In this document: piece by piece, positions 1-8,518 of the stretch
Layout: every line of letters begins with the position of its first letter
How positions within the stretch are numbered: position 1 is the stretch's first letter
Assembly (NCBI GenBank): GCA_035527715.1
Contig: DATKZY010000032.1
Span: 12,248-76,247 of the forward strand
Reading direction: 5' to 3'
DNA from: DSUN01 sp035527715
Lineage (GTDB): Bacteria > Planctomycetota > PUPC01 > DSUN01
DNA length: 64,000 nt
Made by a program: the position numbers and the translations under genes
The notes under the pieces: generated by a model
Databases searched by the model: none
What the model was told of the DNA's origin: nothing
What the model saw: only the letters and a program-made list of their open reading frames with translations

Positions 1-2
1 TG

Positions 3-800
3 CCCGTCTTCGGCGCGACGGAGCCCGCGCCGGTGGGAACGATCATGCGGCCCGCCCTTTGCTCCCTGGCCGGCGGCGTGCTCATGGTCAGCGACAAGGT
101 CGAGGACTACAAGGACGACCGGAACCTGGAAGGCATGAAACGCAGCGCGCCCGTGCTGTTTACCTTGCCGGGGCAGTTGTACGATTACAGTCAGCGGGGG
201 CCAGGGCAATACCACATGCCCCACTGCGGCGGCGAAGCCCCCTGGTGGCTGCTCGAGATTGACCGCGAGTTCGACCACTGGTCCGTGTTGGCGCGGTTCC
301 AGTGGGGGGAGCAGAAGAAGGCGCACGAGTGGGAACTGCAGGGTGCGCCGGAACAGGAGATCAAGTTCGCCGATCTGGGTCTGCCTGATGACCGGGAGTA
401 CCTGGTCTTCGAATTCTGGAGCCAGAAGTTCCTCGGCAAGGCGAAGGGATCGTTCACCGCGCCGGCGCAGGACCGGAACACGGGGCTGCACGTCTTTGCC
501 ATCCGCGAGGCGCGCGCGCATCCGTGGGTCATCTCGACGACGCGTCACATCTCCCAGGGCGGCGTCAGTCTTCTGGACGTGAAATGGGACGGCGACAGCA
601 ACGCCCTGTCCGGCAAGAGCTCTGTGGTCATCGGCGATCCGTATGTGCTGACAGTCCACCTCCCGAAAGGCTTTCGGCTCGAACGCGCCGAGGTCGTCGG
701 CGAGAAGGTAGATTGTGCCAGTCAGAAGGAGACCGCCGCGGTTCGAATCGCTCCGTCGGCAACAAAGACCGTGGAGTGGAAGATGACATTCGCGAAGTGA
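3..800 (+). CDS. 3' part of a GH36/alpha-galactosidase-like glycoside hydrolase (5' truncated by window)
   Basis: The frame is open to the left edge with no stop, so only the C-terminal part (about 266 residues) is present. The first residues (RPALCSLAGGVLMVSDK, then a run of charged residues and a proline) resemble the end of the catalytic barrel of GH36/GH27-type alpha-galactosidases. There a leucine/glycine-rich segment precedes 'sDd' and 'rr..P'. The rest is beta-rich, as in the C-terminal sandwich domain, with the phrase VISTTRHISQGG near the end. A hydrolytic role on alpha-linked oligosaccharides is inferred from this resemblance only; the catalytic residues lie outside the window. A broken esterase start follows after 13 bp. 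Confidence 0.55.
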   Translation, partial: PVFGATEPAPVGTIMRPALCSLAGGVLMVSDKVEDYKDDRNLEGMKRSAPVLFTLPGQLYDYSQRGPGQYHMPHCGGEAPWWLLEIDREFDHWSVLARFQWGEQKKAHEWELQGAPEQEIKFADLGLPDDREYLVFEFWSQKFLGKAKGSFTAPAQDRNTGLHVFAIREARAHPWVISTTRHISQGGVSLLDVKWDGDSNALSGKSSVVIGDPYVLTVHLPKGFRLERAEVVGEKVDCASQKETAAVRIAPSATKTVEWKMTFAK

Positions 801-813
801 GAACGGAGGAGCC

Positions 814-1020
814 ATGACAGCGAGGACCGTCACGGTTCCCGTCCTGCTTCTTGTCGTTCAACTTTGCTTGGGCGATGGACCGGGCAATACCGCGCGACAG
901 CCGATCCCCAAGCTGCCCGACTCGGTGAGGGTCGAGCGCGACATCGTCTCCGCCACCTACGGCGAGCGTGAGGTCGTGCGGGCAGCATCACGGCCCGACG
1001 GAGGGCGGACACCCGCTTGA
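814..1020 (+). pseudogene. N-terminal remnant of a secreted alpha/beta-hydrolase (esterase/lipase-like)
   Basis: Sixty-eight codons follow a good ribosome site (ACGGAGGAGCC before ATG). They encode a hydrophobic signal-like start and then LPDSVRVERDIVSATYGERE. That matches the usual opening of BD-FAE-type alpha/beta hydrolases ('v.rdivYa..ger.l.lDlY.P'). The frame stops immediately afterwards, with no catalytic GxSxG region anywhere downstream. I read it as a decayed gene or a recombination scar. It could instead be a short secreted peptide, but the family-like segment ending abruptly argues against that. Confidence 0.4.
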
Positions 1021-1044
1021 CGGTGCTGAGAGAGAGCCTATGAT
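1017..1044 (+). promoter_or_regulatory. putative sigma70-type promoter of the symporter gene
   Basis: TTGACG (1017-1022), a 16-bp spacer and TATGAT (1039-1044). A second candidate, TTGTTC-16-TACAAT, lies at 1129-1156, nearer the symporter start at 1227. Seen by eye only; either or both could be used. Confidence 0.4.
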
Positions 1045-1226
1045 TGTCCGGAACGGCGAAGCAATCATCAGAAGGCCCCAGGTGTGAACGACGGTCGAAA
1101 AGCGCGGCGGTGTGGGCGGCAAGCCTGTTTGTTCTCTGGGCGGCTTTCTGTACAATACCTGCCCCGGCAGACCTGCGTCGCCTGGCACGGATACCCTGTG
1201 CTTGCGCTTGGGAAAGGGCTACGAAG

Positions 1227-2561
1227 ATGAGAGCTCTCTTCCGATGGTACTTCAGGCCCGCGCTGATCGTGCGGATCCTCGTGTGCTTCGTGGCGGGCTC
1301 GGCCATCGGGGGCGTCCTGTGGTACGTCTCGGAAGCCACAGGGAGCGACGTGTCGCGGCGCCTCATGCCCTACGTGTCGCCCTTCGGCACCGTGTTCGTC
1401 CACATGCTGAAGATGATCGTGGTGCCGGTGATCTTCTTCTCGCTGGTGGTGGGCGCGTCGAGTCTGCCGATCCAGCGGTTCGGGCGCGTCGGCGTGAGGA
1501 CGCTGGGGTGGTACCTCCTCACGTCCGTCCTTGCGGCGGCGATCGGGGTGTGCCTGGCGCTGCTGATCAACCCTGGCGCGGGCGCGGAACTCGCGCGGTG
1601 GAAGGACATGGCGAAGCTGATGGGTGACCAGGGCAGCGAGTTCGCCGGCAAGGCTACGACGGGCGGCGTGCTTGCGCAATTGCTGCTCACGCTCTTCCGC
1701 AACCCGTTCGAGGCCCTGGCCGAGGGCAACTTCCTGCCCATCATTGTCTTCTCCATCCTGTTCGGGCTGGCGATCCGCGTGTGCGCGGAGGCGGGCGGCG
1801 GCGAGCAGCGCGTCGCGCGGCTCGAGCGGCTGGCCGACCTCTTGAGGGCCTGCCAGGACGCGATGTTCAAGATGGTGGACTGGATTCTCGAGTACTCGCC
1901 GATCGGCGTCCTGGCACTGACGGTGATGAACTTCGGCCTGAACGGCCCAAAGATCGTCGGCCCCTACGTCAGCGTCACCCTGGGCGTCGTGCTCGGGATC
2001 CTGGCCATGGTGTTCGTCGTCTATCCTGTCCTGCTGTGGGCCGTGACCCGCCAGAACCCGTTCCGCGTGCTCCAGCGGGCCAAGGAGGCCATGCTCATGG
2101 CCTTCGTGACCCGCAGCAGCGCGGCCACGCTGCCCGTGACGCTGAAGACGGCCGAGGAGGAGCTGGGGATCCGCAACGAGCTGGCGAGCTTCTCGCTGCC
2201 CCTCGGCGCCACGATCAACATGGACGGCGTGTGCGTGCACCTGCCCATGTTCGCCGTGCTGGCGGCGAACATGTTCGGGGTTCACCTCACGATTGGCAGC
2301 TTGATCGTCCTGGTGATCACCACCGTCCTGTCGTCGATCGGCGCGGGCGGCGTGCCGGGCGGGAGCCTCATGCTGCTCTTCATCATCCTCCAGACCATGG
2401 GCCTGAGCGGCGAGCAGGTGGCCGTCGTCGTGGCGCTGGCGCTGGGGATCAACCCCATCCTCGACATGTTCGAGACGATGAACAACGTGACCGGCGACCT
2501 CGTGTGCACCTACGCGGTGGCCCACGGGGAGGGGTTGGTCAATCCGCGCGCTGCGCCCTGA
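1227..2561 (+). CDS. dicarboxylate/amino acid:cation symporter (DAACS/SLC1 family)
   Basis: A 444-residue inner-membrane carrier of the glutamate/dicarboxylate family, expected to take up acidic amino acids or C4-dicarboxylates with Na+ or H+. Diagnostic motifs are present in order: the serine-rich SSAATLP (about 297-303), NMDG (331-334), the GAGGVPGG re-entrant loop and a final DMFETMNNVTGD helix carrying the substrate/cation-binding Asp and Asn residues. Hydrophobic segments run through the whole length. The frame is open further upstream, but ATG 1227 is chosen because MRALFRWYFRP is the normal family N-terminus and GGGAAAGGG lies just before it. It converges on the conflict operon ending at 2625. 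Substrate cannot be fixed from sequence. Confidence 0.9.
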   Translation: MRALFRWYFRPALIVRILVCFVAGSAIGGVLWYVSEATGSDVSRRLMPYVSPFGTVFVHMLKMIVVPVIFFSLVVGASSLPIQRFGRVGVRTLGWYLLTSVLAAAIGVCLALLINPGAGAELARWKDMAKLMGDQGSEFAGKATTGGVLAQLLLTLFRNPFEALAEGNFLPIIVFSILFGLAIRVCAEAGGGEQRVARLERLADLLRACQDAMFKMVDWILEYSPIGVLALTVMNFGLNGPKIVGPYVSVTLGVVLGILAMVFVVYPVLLWAVTRQNPFRVLQRAKEAMLMAFVTRSSAATLPVTLKTAEEELGIRNELASFSLPLGATINMDGVCVHLPMFAVLAANMFGVHLTIGSLIVLVITTVLSSIGAGGVPGGSLMLLFIILQTMGLSGEQVAVVVALALGINPILDMFETMNNVTGDLVCTYAVAHGEGLVNPRAAP

Positions 2562-2624
2562 GCGCCTCGCGTGAGCGCAGGGAGGGCGGGGAAGAGGAAG
2601 CGCGGCCGGCGAGCCGGTCATCCC

Positions 2625-5285
2625 TCACGGCTTGAAGACCTCGAGGCCGGCGGCCCTGAGGTTCTTCGGCAGGTTCCGCATGGCCTCCAGATCGTATTTC
2701 TTGATCTCCGGCGTGAGCTTGTCCCAAGGCACGAGGTAGGGAGACAGCTTCTTCGGCACGTCCTTCACCGCCGCGTGGTGCCAGCCGCGCAGGAGGCGCT
2801 CGACGTTCCAGCGGCCATGCTCCATCTCGGCCAGGCGCTTGATGCCTTCGGCACCGAGTTCCGCCTCGATATCAAGGAGCGGACGGCTGGGATCGGTGAG
2901 CGTGCGGACGGACAGGCCCGCGCTCTTGAGGATGTTCACCGCGTAGGCCACCTGGTGGAAGTTCGACACGCGCAGGTCGGGGGCCAGCTTGCCCCACGGT
3001 TGCAGCGAGGAATCCCTGGGCTGGGCGGTCTTGACGTAGTCCTCGTGCACGAGCCGCGCGGCGACCTCGTATTCCGCCTTCTCGCAGGGCAACTCGTCCA
3101 CCAGGAGGAAGGCGCGCAGGCTCATGGCGTCGAGAGGAAGCCGGACCAGGCCCTTGGCATCCTGCCAGTCGGGGTCGTCGAAGAGGCGCTCCTTGGGCAG
3201 CGACTTGTCCTCGACCCACCCCACGCGGGCGCCCAGGGCGAGGGCGATGCAGCACTCCGCCTGGGAGATCGCGCCGCCGGCGTAGGCAAGGACCTTGACC
3301 CGGCGCAGGTCGGCCTTCGCCACGACCAGGTCCGTCCATCCTTGCAGAGGGTCCAGGGGCGTGAAGTCGGACCCCGGGGACTGGACGAGCTTGGAGAAGC
3401 CCTCGGTATCCAGGCGGACGCCGACCGGCAGGAGGTGGGGCAGGTAGCCGAACGCGCGGATCAGCTCCGGCGAGCGTCGGGCGAGGTCGCCGGCGATGCC
3501 GCTGATGCCCGAGGCCGTGCCGCCGCTGAGCAGTGTGAACGAAAGCTCCTCGCTCGCTCCGAGGAGAAGGGGGCGGAACGCGTCCATGACGGGCTGGATC
3601 TCGCGGGTGCAGCCGCCCGAGAGGATGACCACGCTGCCCAGCTCGCCGAAGTGCGACTCGCCCCCCTGCCACGAGGCCAGCCTGCGGACGGCCGCCTTCG
3701 CGTCGTCGTCGCCCACGCGAACGGCGAGGGCGAGCAGCAGCGCGCGCTCCAGCCAGTCGAAGCCGGGCAGCTTCTCGTGGATGCAGCGGAGGTGCTGGAG
3801 CGCGTCGCGGGCACGCAGGAGCGCTCGACCCGCGGCGCACGGACGCGGCTGGGCCGCCCCCGGGGGCGCGGCCGCGGGGTCCATGCTCCCGCTGTCACAC
3901 AGGCGCACGACCTGGGCCATGGCCCGCAAGGCGTCGTAGGGCTTCTTGAGGAACAGGTGGAAGAAGGCCAGGCACGCCCAGGCGTTCGGCAGGTTGGACC
4001 GGCCCTCGATCTGCTTGCGGCAGTGGTCCGCGGCGCTGCGGATCATCGGCTCGGCCAGGCGGATGACGGCGTCGCTGCCGCTGTGGTCCACCTCGTGCTC
4101 CAGGTAGCGGCAGAGGGTGAGGGGCTCGGTGCTGTCCACCGCCGCGGCCTCGCGGTACCACTTCCGTGCCTCGGCGGTATTCGTGGGTGCCCAGGCATCG
4201 GCCAGGGCGCACAGCGCCTCTGCGTTCCGCTCCCCGTGCTTCACTGCCTCCGCGAGAAGCTCGCGGCCCTCGATGTACTCCCGGCTCCGCGGCCGGTCCC
4301 AGTGCATCTCCGTGAGAGCGATGCCGAGGGCCTGTTGCACGCCCGCGTCCGCTTGGTCGCGGTACGGCCCCAGCACCTCGCACGCGGTCTCGTGCTCGCC
4401 GATGGCGATGGCGAGCCGCGCGATCTTCACCGCCAGCTTGACGTCGCCCACGCTGGCCAGCACCACGCGGAGGCGCGCGATCTCGGCCTTCAGCTCCTTG
4501 CGGTCCAGGTACTGCCCGTAGTTGGAGCGGAAGTCTGCCAGCGAGGCGATCAGCCGGCCGAAGTCGCGGTCGGCGCCCTCGAGGACGGCGGCCACCTGTG
4601 CGAACTGCCGCAGGATGCGATCGGGCACCTTGAACTCAGTCTTGTAGGTCATGTCGTGCCCGATGTCCGCCCAGGCGTGCTCGAGCAGCGTGCGCACCTG
4701 GATCTCCGCCTTGAGCGGCCGGCTCGCCGCAGGGGCGCCCGCAAGCTCGGGCTCATACCCGAGGAGTTCCGCAGGGACCTCCGCCTCGATGCCGGCGGCC
4801 TTCAGCTTCTCGGGGTTGACCATCACAATGTAGTGCACCGAGCGGTAGCCGAACTCGCACGGCTTGAGCCGCTGATTGTTGTCCGCGCTGTTGGGCCAGT
4901 CAATGTCGAACGCCTTCTCGATGAACTGGCAGATCTTGTCCACCTGGTCGGATGTCTGCGCGATGACCCGAGCCCCGCAGAGATCCGTGATGCGCACCAG
5001 CGGGTCGGGCGGAAGCGGCTCGTTCGGGTCGGTGTAGTCGGCGCGCTTGCGGATGATCTTCTCGGCGAAGCTGGGGATCTGCTTGGCGCGGGCGTCCACT
5101 ATCGCCAGGGGCGCCAGCACCCGGCAGGCCTGCTTCAGGACGGGCTTGAGGAACTCCTCGTAGGCCACGTAGAGGGGCCGGACGGCCTTGAAGCGCGGGA
5201 CGTGTAGCGCCACCCAGTCGGCATCGGACAGCGCGGGCCAGGTTGCCGGGTCGTTCCGAACATTGTCGGGCAGTGGAGCGGTCAT
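2625..5285 (-). CDS. RelA/SpoT nucleotide synthetase - TPR - SLOG-like - tandem RyR domain protein
   Basis: An 886-residue cytosolic multidomain protein. Residues 60-260 form a RelA/SpoT-type synthetase domain: RITDLCGARV with D101, GYRSVHY at 146-152, and EIQVRTLLEHAWADIGH at 194-210, which match the catalytic Asp, GYRS and E(I/V)Q(V/I)RT-HAWAE motifs of (p)ppGpp synthetases. No HD hydrolase domain is seen. Residues 285-530 are helical, TPR-like. Residues 551-700 resemble a SLOG/LSDAT Rossmann-like sensor (SGGT at 587-590, YAGGAISQAE at 668-677). Residues 740-886 contain two RyR-type repeats (HEDY...PW..L; MEHGRWN...PYLVPWDKL). Its ATG overlaps the Nudix stop as ATGA, indicating translational coupling. 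Inferred role: makes or senses an alarmone-like nucleotide within a conflict/stress system. Domain calls are by eye. Confidence 0.8.
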   Translation of the reverse strand: MTAPLPDNVRNDPATWPALSDADWVALHVPRFKAVRPLYVAYEEFLKPVLKQACRVLAPLAIVDARAKQIPSFAEKIIRKRADYTDPNEPLPPDPLVRITDLCGARVIAQTSDQVDKICQFIEKAFDIDWPNSADNNQRLKPCEFGYRSVHYIVMVNPEKLKAAGIEAEVPAELLGYEPELAGAPAASRPLKAEIQVRTLLEHAWADIGHDMTYKTEFKVPDRILRQFAQVAAVLEGADRDFGRLIASLADFRSNYGQYLDRKELKAEIARLRVVLASVGDVKLAVKIARLAIAIGEHETACEVLGPYRDQADAGVQQALGIALTEMHWDRPRSREYIEGRELLAEAVKHGERNAEALCALADAWAPTNTAEARKWYREAAAVDSTEPLTLCRYLEHEVDHSGSDAVIRLAEPMIRSAADHCRKQIEGRSNLPNAWACLAFFHLFLKKPYDALRAMAQVVRLCDSGSMDPAAAPPGAAQPRPCAAGRALLRARDALQHLRCIHEKLPGFDWLERALLLALAVRVGDDDAKAAVRRLASWQGGESHFGELGSVVILSGGCTREIQPVMDAFRPLLLGASEELSFTLLSGGTASGISGIAGDLARRSPELIRAFGYLPHLLPVGVRLDTEGFSKLVQSPGSDFTPLDPLQGWTDLVVAKADLRRVKVLAYAGGAISQAECCIALALGARVGWVEDKSLPKERLFDDPDWQDAKGLVRLPLDAMSLRAFLLVDELPCEKAEYEVAARLVHEDYVKTAQPRDSSLQPWGKLAPDLRVSNFHQVAYAVNILKSAGLSVRTLTDPSRPLLDIEAELGAEGIKRLAEMEHGRWNVERLLRGWHHAAVKDVPKKLSPYLVPWDKLTPEIKKYDLEAMRNLPKNLRAAGLEVFKP

Positions 5286-5704
5286 CGGGTGGTTCTCCTC
5301 GAGCGCGCGTAGTCCAGCATGAGGGGCCGGACCTGTTCTGTCAGGTCCCAAGAGGCCAGGTCAGACAGGGGAGCCCAGGCGAACTGGTCGTGTTCCTCGC
5401 TCAGTGCGACCTCGCCGCCGACGCTCCGCGCCTCCATGCACAGGAGGATCACGTGCACCGCCGGCATCTCGAAGTGGGCCGCCCCCACGAGGCCCGTGAT
5501 CTCGATCTCGAGCGACGTCTCCTCCCGCGCCTCCCGGGCCAGCGCCTCGGTGAACTCCTCGCCCTTGTCCGCCTTGCCGCCGGGCCATTCCCACTGCCCG
5601 ACGTAGTGGCGGCAGTGCGTGGACCGGCGGATGAGCAGGCAGCGCCCCTCGGCATCGAGGATCGCGGCCTTGACGGCGAGCCTATACGGCTTGTGCATCG
5701 GCAT
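5282..5704 (-). CDS. Nudix hydrolase
   Basis: A 140-residue Nudix-fold pyrophosphohydrolase. The Nudix box begins at GGKADKGEEF and ends REAREETS. All the acidic metal ligands (RE..EE) are present, but the usual glycine after EE-x is a serine. WEWPGG upstream and the RRS near the N-terminus fit MutT/NUDIX enzymes acting on nucleoside diphosphate-X substrates. It lies 9 bp after the AAA+/RyR gene, with AGGTG 6 bp before its ATG, and overlaps the start of the RelA/SpoT fusion by 4 bp. In this operon it plausibly hydrolyses or recycles the signalling nucleotide. The substrate is unknown. An alternative start is the Met two codons downstream. Confidence 0.88.
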   Translation of the reverse strand: MPMHKPYRLAVKAAILDAEGRCLLIRRSTHCRHYVGQWEWPGGKADKGEEFTEALAREAREETSLEIEITGLVGAAHFEMPAVHVILLCMEARSVGGEVALSEEHDQFAWAPLSDLASWDLTEQVRPLMLDYARSRRTTR

Positions 5705-5713
5705 CGCGGCACC

Positions 5714-8308
5714 TCACGTCACGCGGCAGACCCCGAAGCCCGCCTTCGCCAGGAGCTCGGGAATGGCGCGGGCCGAGGCGATGTCCTTCTCCTTCTCCTT
5801 CTCCGGAAGCTTGTCCCAGGGGACGATGCAGGGGTGAGTTCTCTTCTCCTCGTCCCGCTCTGGGCCGTAAACCCAGCCCGCTCGCTTGCGCTCCTCGACG
5901 TATCGCTCGTGCTCCATTTGCGCAAGCCGCTCGATCTCGCGGTCGGCCAACTGGAACGGCGGGGGCGCGCCTTCCCCCGCAGGGCGGAAGCTGCACCCGA
6001 TGCTCTGAAGCTTCTCGGGAATCTGGTCGGCCACCTGGCGGTTCGACTCCTTGTACAGCTCGGGGAGCTTGTCCCAGGGCTGCATCGTGGGGTCGTCGGC
6101 GGGGCGCTCTCCTTGCATGGGGGGCAGGTACCGGTTGTGGAGCTCACGGGCGATGTCCTCGATCCGGCCCTCGAAGAGGATGTGCCGCAGCGCGAGGCGC
6201 GAGAAGGCGCGCGCGTCCACGTGCAGCTCGAGCTGCTCCGCCGGCGGGAGGTCGGCGCGCTCGAAGCAGCGGCGGCCCGCCAGGAGGCTCATCTGCACGA
6301 TCGCCAGCATGGACCGCACGCCGTGCCGGTACTCCCGGACCTTGAGCATCGCGTCCAGGACGCCGCGATCGATCAGCGCCTTCCCGGAGGAGTCGAACAC
6401 CTGTGGGGCGTTCTTCTCCAGGATGTGGCGCAGGAACGCGGCTCGGCGGATGAGGACGAGGCTGTCCGTGCGGCTCGCCTCGTTGGCGCCCACGATGTTC
6501 ACGTAGCCGCGCAGCCGGCTGAGGAAGTCCGGGCCCTTGGCGTTGCGGAATCCCTTCTGCGCACCCTCTCCGCGGAACCTTTGGAAGCTGTGACTGGTCC
6601 CGCCCGCGAAGACGAAGATGGCCTTGCCGATCGGGTGCACCGCCTCGCCCTCCCGGAACTCCCCATCCTGCATCGGGGCGAGGAAGTACTTCAGCCAGCC
6701 CAGCTTCCGCCCGTCGAGCCGGGAGTCGAACTCGTCGAAGAACACGAGCGGCACCTTGCCCTTCAACGCGATGTCCCGCACCCGGTGGAAGGCGGGCGCC
6801 AGGGCCTGCGGCGAAGTGAACTCGGCCACGTTGAACGTGATCTCCTCGACGCGGTCCTTCGCAATGCTCTCCGCCACCTGGGTGACGGCGAAGGACTTGC
6901 CCGACCCCGGCGGCCCGAACACCGCGATGCACAAGGGGTTCTTGGGCTTCGGGTTGAGCAGGTACTCCGCCATCAGGTTCCGGATCATCTGGAGGCCCTC
7001 GATCTCGGCCCTGTCCAGAGTCCTCATCTCCCCAAAGCATCCCACGGGCACCTTGCTCAGGCTCTTGTCCTTCTCGCGCCCCCTCTCGACCACATTGCGT
7101 GCCACGCCCTCGAGCCGGTCGCGGGTCACCTCGTCCAGGATCGTCCAGAAGTGCCCGCAAGCCGGTCCCGTCGGCCCAGGATCGGGCACGCTCACGTCGG
7201 CGAGGAAGGGGTCTGCCTCCCCGCTGGGCACGAAGATCCCCTGCCTCGGGTACGACGGGTCTCCTGTGACCCCGCCGAAGCCTCGGAGGAGGAGGCGGCG
7301 AGCCGCTCTCAAGCCGTTGCGGATGCCTTGCCCGATGGCCTCGGGCGCCAGCGTCTTGCCGACGAGGCCGGCCGCCAGCGCCGCGACGAACGCGCTCGCC
7401 AGCCCCTGCATTTTCCCCGGGTAGCGCTGGTCGTAGTCCTCCTCGATCGCCCCGGGGTCGTAGAGCAGCGCGGCCTCCACGCCATCGCCCCGCCACTGCG
7501 TGTGGAGCGCGCCCTCCAGGCCGAAGCGGACGACGAGATGCGCGCAGTGCTTCAACTCGTCCAGCTCGCTGTTGAGCTGCAACTGCCAGAGCAGGTCCTG
7601 AGCCGTTCGCTCCCACGAGAGGCGCCGGCTGATATCCACGCCCGCCTCCCGCAAGTCGTCCGCGCGGACGACCACCACGAGCCGCTGCCCGTGCCGCCGG
7701 ACCGCCTCGGCCAGGAGGGCGCTGCGCGTCAGGGGGCGGCTCATCTTGAGCACGACCAGCGGGCTTCCCTCCGGGGCGGCGAATGCCTGGGGCCACGCCG
7801 CCGGGCAGTCGCGGAAGCCGTTCCCCGCGTCGTCGAGCACCACGAGCTCGGCGTGCGGCGAATCCCCTTGCACCGCCGGCGGAGCGGGGTTCGCCAGCTT
7901 GGGGCCGCAGAACCCGCGGAACTGCTCGATGCGGTACACCTTCTTCCCCTCATCCTTCCTGGCGGACGAGAGGGGATATTCCTTGAGCACGGAGGCGGAG
8001 CGCAGGATCTTCTCGGCGGGAATGCGGTCGAGGCGGCGAGTCCTCGGGCGAGCGACGGGCAGGCCCGTTGCGTCGCCGACCATCTGGGCGAGGAGCAGCG
8101 CGCCGCCCGGCTCGGCCGCCTCGCGGAAGCCGGTGTAGAGGCGCCAGTTCGGGTGCCTCTCGTCCTCGCACGTGCCGAGGCACGCCGGCTTCATGGGCCA
8201 CTGAAGCCAGTCCACGGCGATGTCGCCGGCCACGACGATTCGTGGCTCCGGACCGGCCTGGCGTGCAGGCGGACTTGTTGGCGCGGGGGTGAGCTCGGCC
8301 TCCGGCAT
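5714..8308 (-). CDS. ribokinase-like - AAA+ ATPase - tandem RyR domain protein
   Basis: 864 residues, first gene of the operon. Residues 20-345 look like a PfkB/ribokinase-fold domain (VVAGDIAVDW at 25-34, GGALLLAQ at 68-75, and a C-terminal SAFVAALAAGL at 305-315). The usual GAGD anion-hole motif is not intact (LASA in its place), so catalysis is doubtful. Residues 455-700 are an AAA+ core: Walker A GPPGSGKS (465-472), Walker B LVFFDEFD (521-528) and a likely arginine finger in FLSRLRG (595-601). Residues 715-775 and 788-864 are two RyR-type repeats, the second with MEHERYV...VPWDKL, close to the repeat in the RelA/SpoT partner. ATG 8308 is preceded by AGGAG. Shared RyR modules suggest both proteins read the same ligand, the AAA+ part acting as effector or remodeller (inference). 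Confidence 0.8.
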   Translation of the reverse strand: MPEAELTPAPTSPPARQAGPEPRIVVAGDIAVDWLQWPMKPACLGTCEDERHPNWRLYTGFREAAEPGGALLLAQMVGDATGLPVARPRTRRLDRIPAEKILRSASVLKEYPLSSARKDEGKKVYRIEQFRGFCGPKLANPAPPAVQGDSPHAELVVLDDAGNGFRDCPAAWPQAFAAPEGSPLVVLKMSRPLTRSALLAEAVRRHGQRLVVVVRADDLREAGVDISRRLSWERTAQDLLWQLQLNSELDELKHCAHLVVRFGLEGALHTQWRGDGVEAALLYDPGAIEEDYDQRYPGKMQGLASAFVAALAAGLVGKTLAPEAIGQGIRNGLRAARRLLLRGFGGVTGDPSYPRQGIFVPSGEADPFLADVSVPDPGPTGPACGHFWTILDEVTRDRLEGVARNVVERGREKDKSLSKVPVGCFGEMRTLDRAEIEGLQMIRNLMAEYLLNPKPKNPLCIAVFGPPGSGKSFAVTQVAESIAKDRVEEITFNVAEFTSPQALAPAFHRVRDIALKGKVPLVFFDEFDSRLDGRKLGWLKYFLAPMQDGEFREGEAVHPIGKAIFVFAGGTSHSFQRFRGEGAQKGFRNAKGPDFLSRLRGYVNIVGANEASRTDSLVLIRRAAFLRHILEKNAPQVFDSSGKALIDRGVLDAMLKVREYRHGVRSMLAIVQMSLLAGRRCFERADLPPAEQLELHVDARAFSRLALRHILFEGRIEDIARELHNRYLPPMQGERPADDPTMQPWDKLPELYKESNRQVADQIPEKLQSIGCSFRPAGEGAPPPFQLADREIERLAQMEHERYVEERKRAGWVYGPERDEEKRTHPCIVPWDKLPEKEKEKDIASARAIPELLAKAGFGVCRVT

Positions 8309-8405
8309 GTCTGTCTCCTCCAAGGGGCCTCCCCCGTCCGACGGGGGGGCGGGTCTCTCAACGGGCCTCGCGCCGCCGCGATCATCCTCCCCTCTTCCGG
8401 CAGGC

Positions 8406-8434
8406 ATTGTAGCCAGCAACTGGCCCGCACGCAA
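8406..8434 (-). promoter_or_regulatory. promoter of the RyR/RelA-SpoT operon
   Basis: On the minus strand, TTGCGT, a 17-bp spacer and TACAAT end about 95 bp before the ATG at 8308. It lies back to back with the plus-strand promoter at 8453-8481. No clear operator palindrome was seen between them. Confidence 0.5.
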
Positions 8435-8452
8435 GCGAGGCGACGAGCGCCC

Positions 8453-8481
8453 TTGACCGTGCCGGGGCGTCGGCCTATGAT
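8453..8481 (+). promoter_or_regulatory. promoter of the 1211-residue secreted protein gene
   Basis: TTGACC, 17 bp, TATGAT, about 38 bp before ATG 8519. Good match to the vegetative consensus. Confidence 0.55.
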
Positions 8482-8518
8482 GGGGGCTGGCTCGCCCCCA
8501 AGGTCTGAGGACCTCGCA

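Noticed and set aside
1068..2621. 517-codon minus-strand ORF opposite the symporter
   Set aside because: His/Arg/Asp-rich low-complexity translation typical of the antisense frame of a high-GC gene.
5243..8518. N-terminal extension of the 1211-residue secreted protein across the conflict operon
   Set aside because: This open plus-strand frame is antisense to three well-supported genes and has no domains; the signal peptide, ribosome site and promoter fix the start at 8519.
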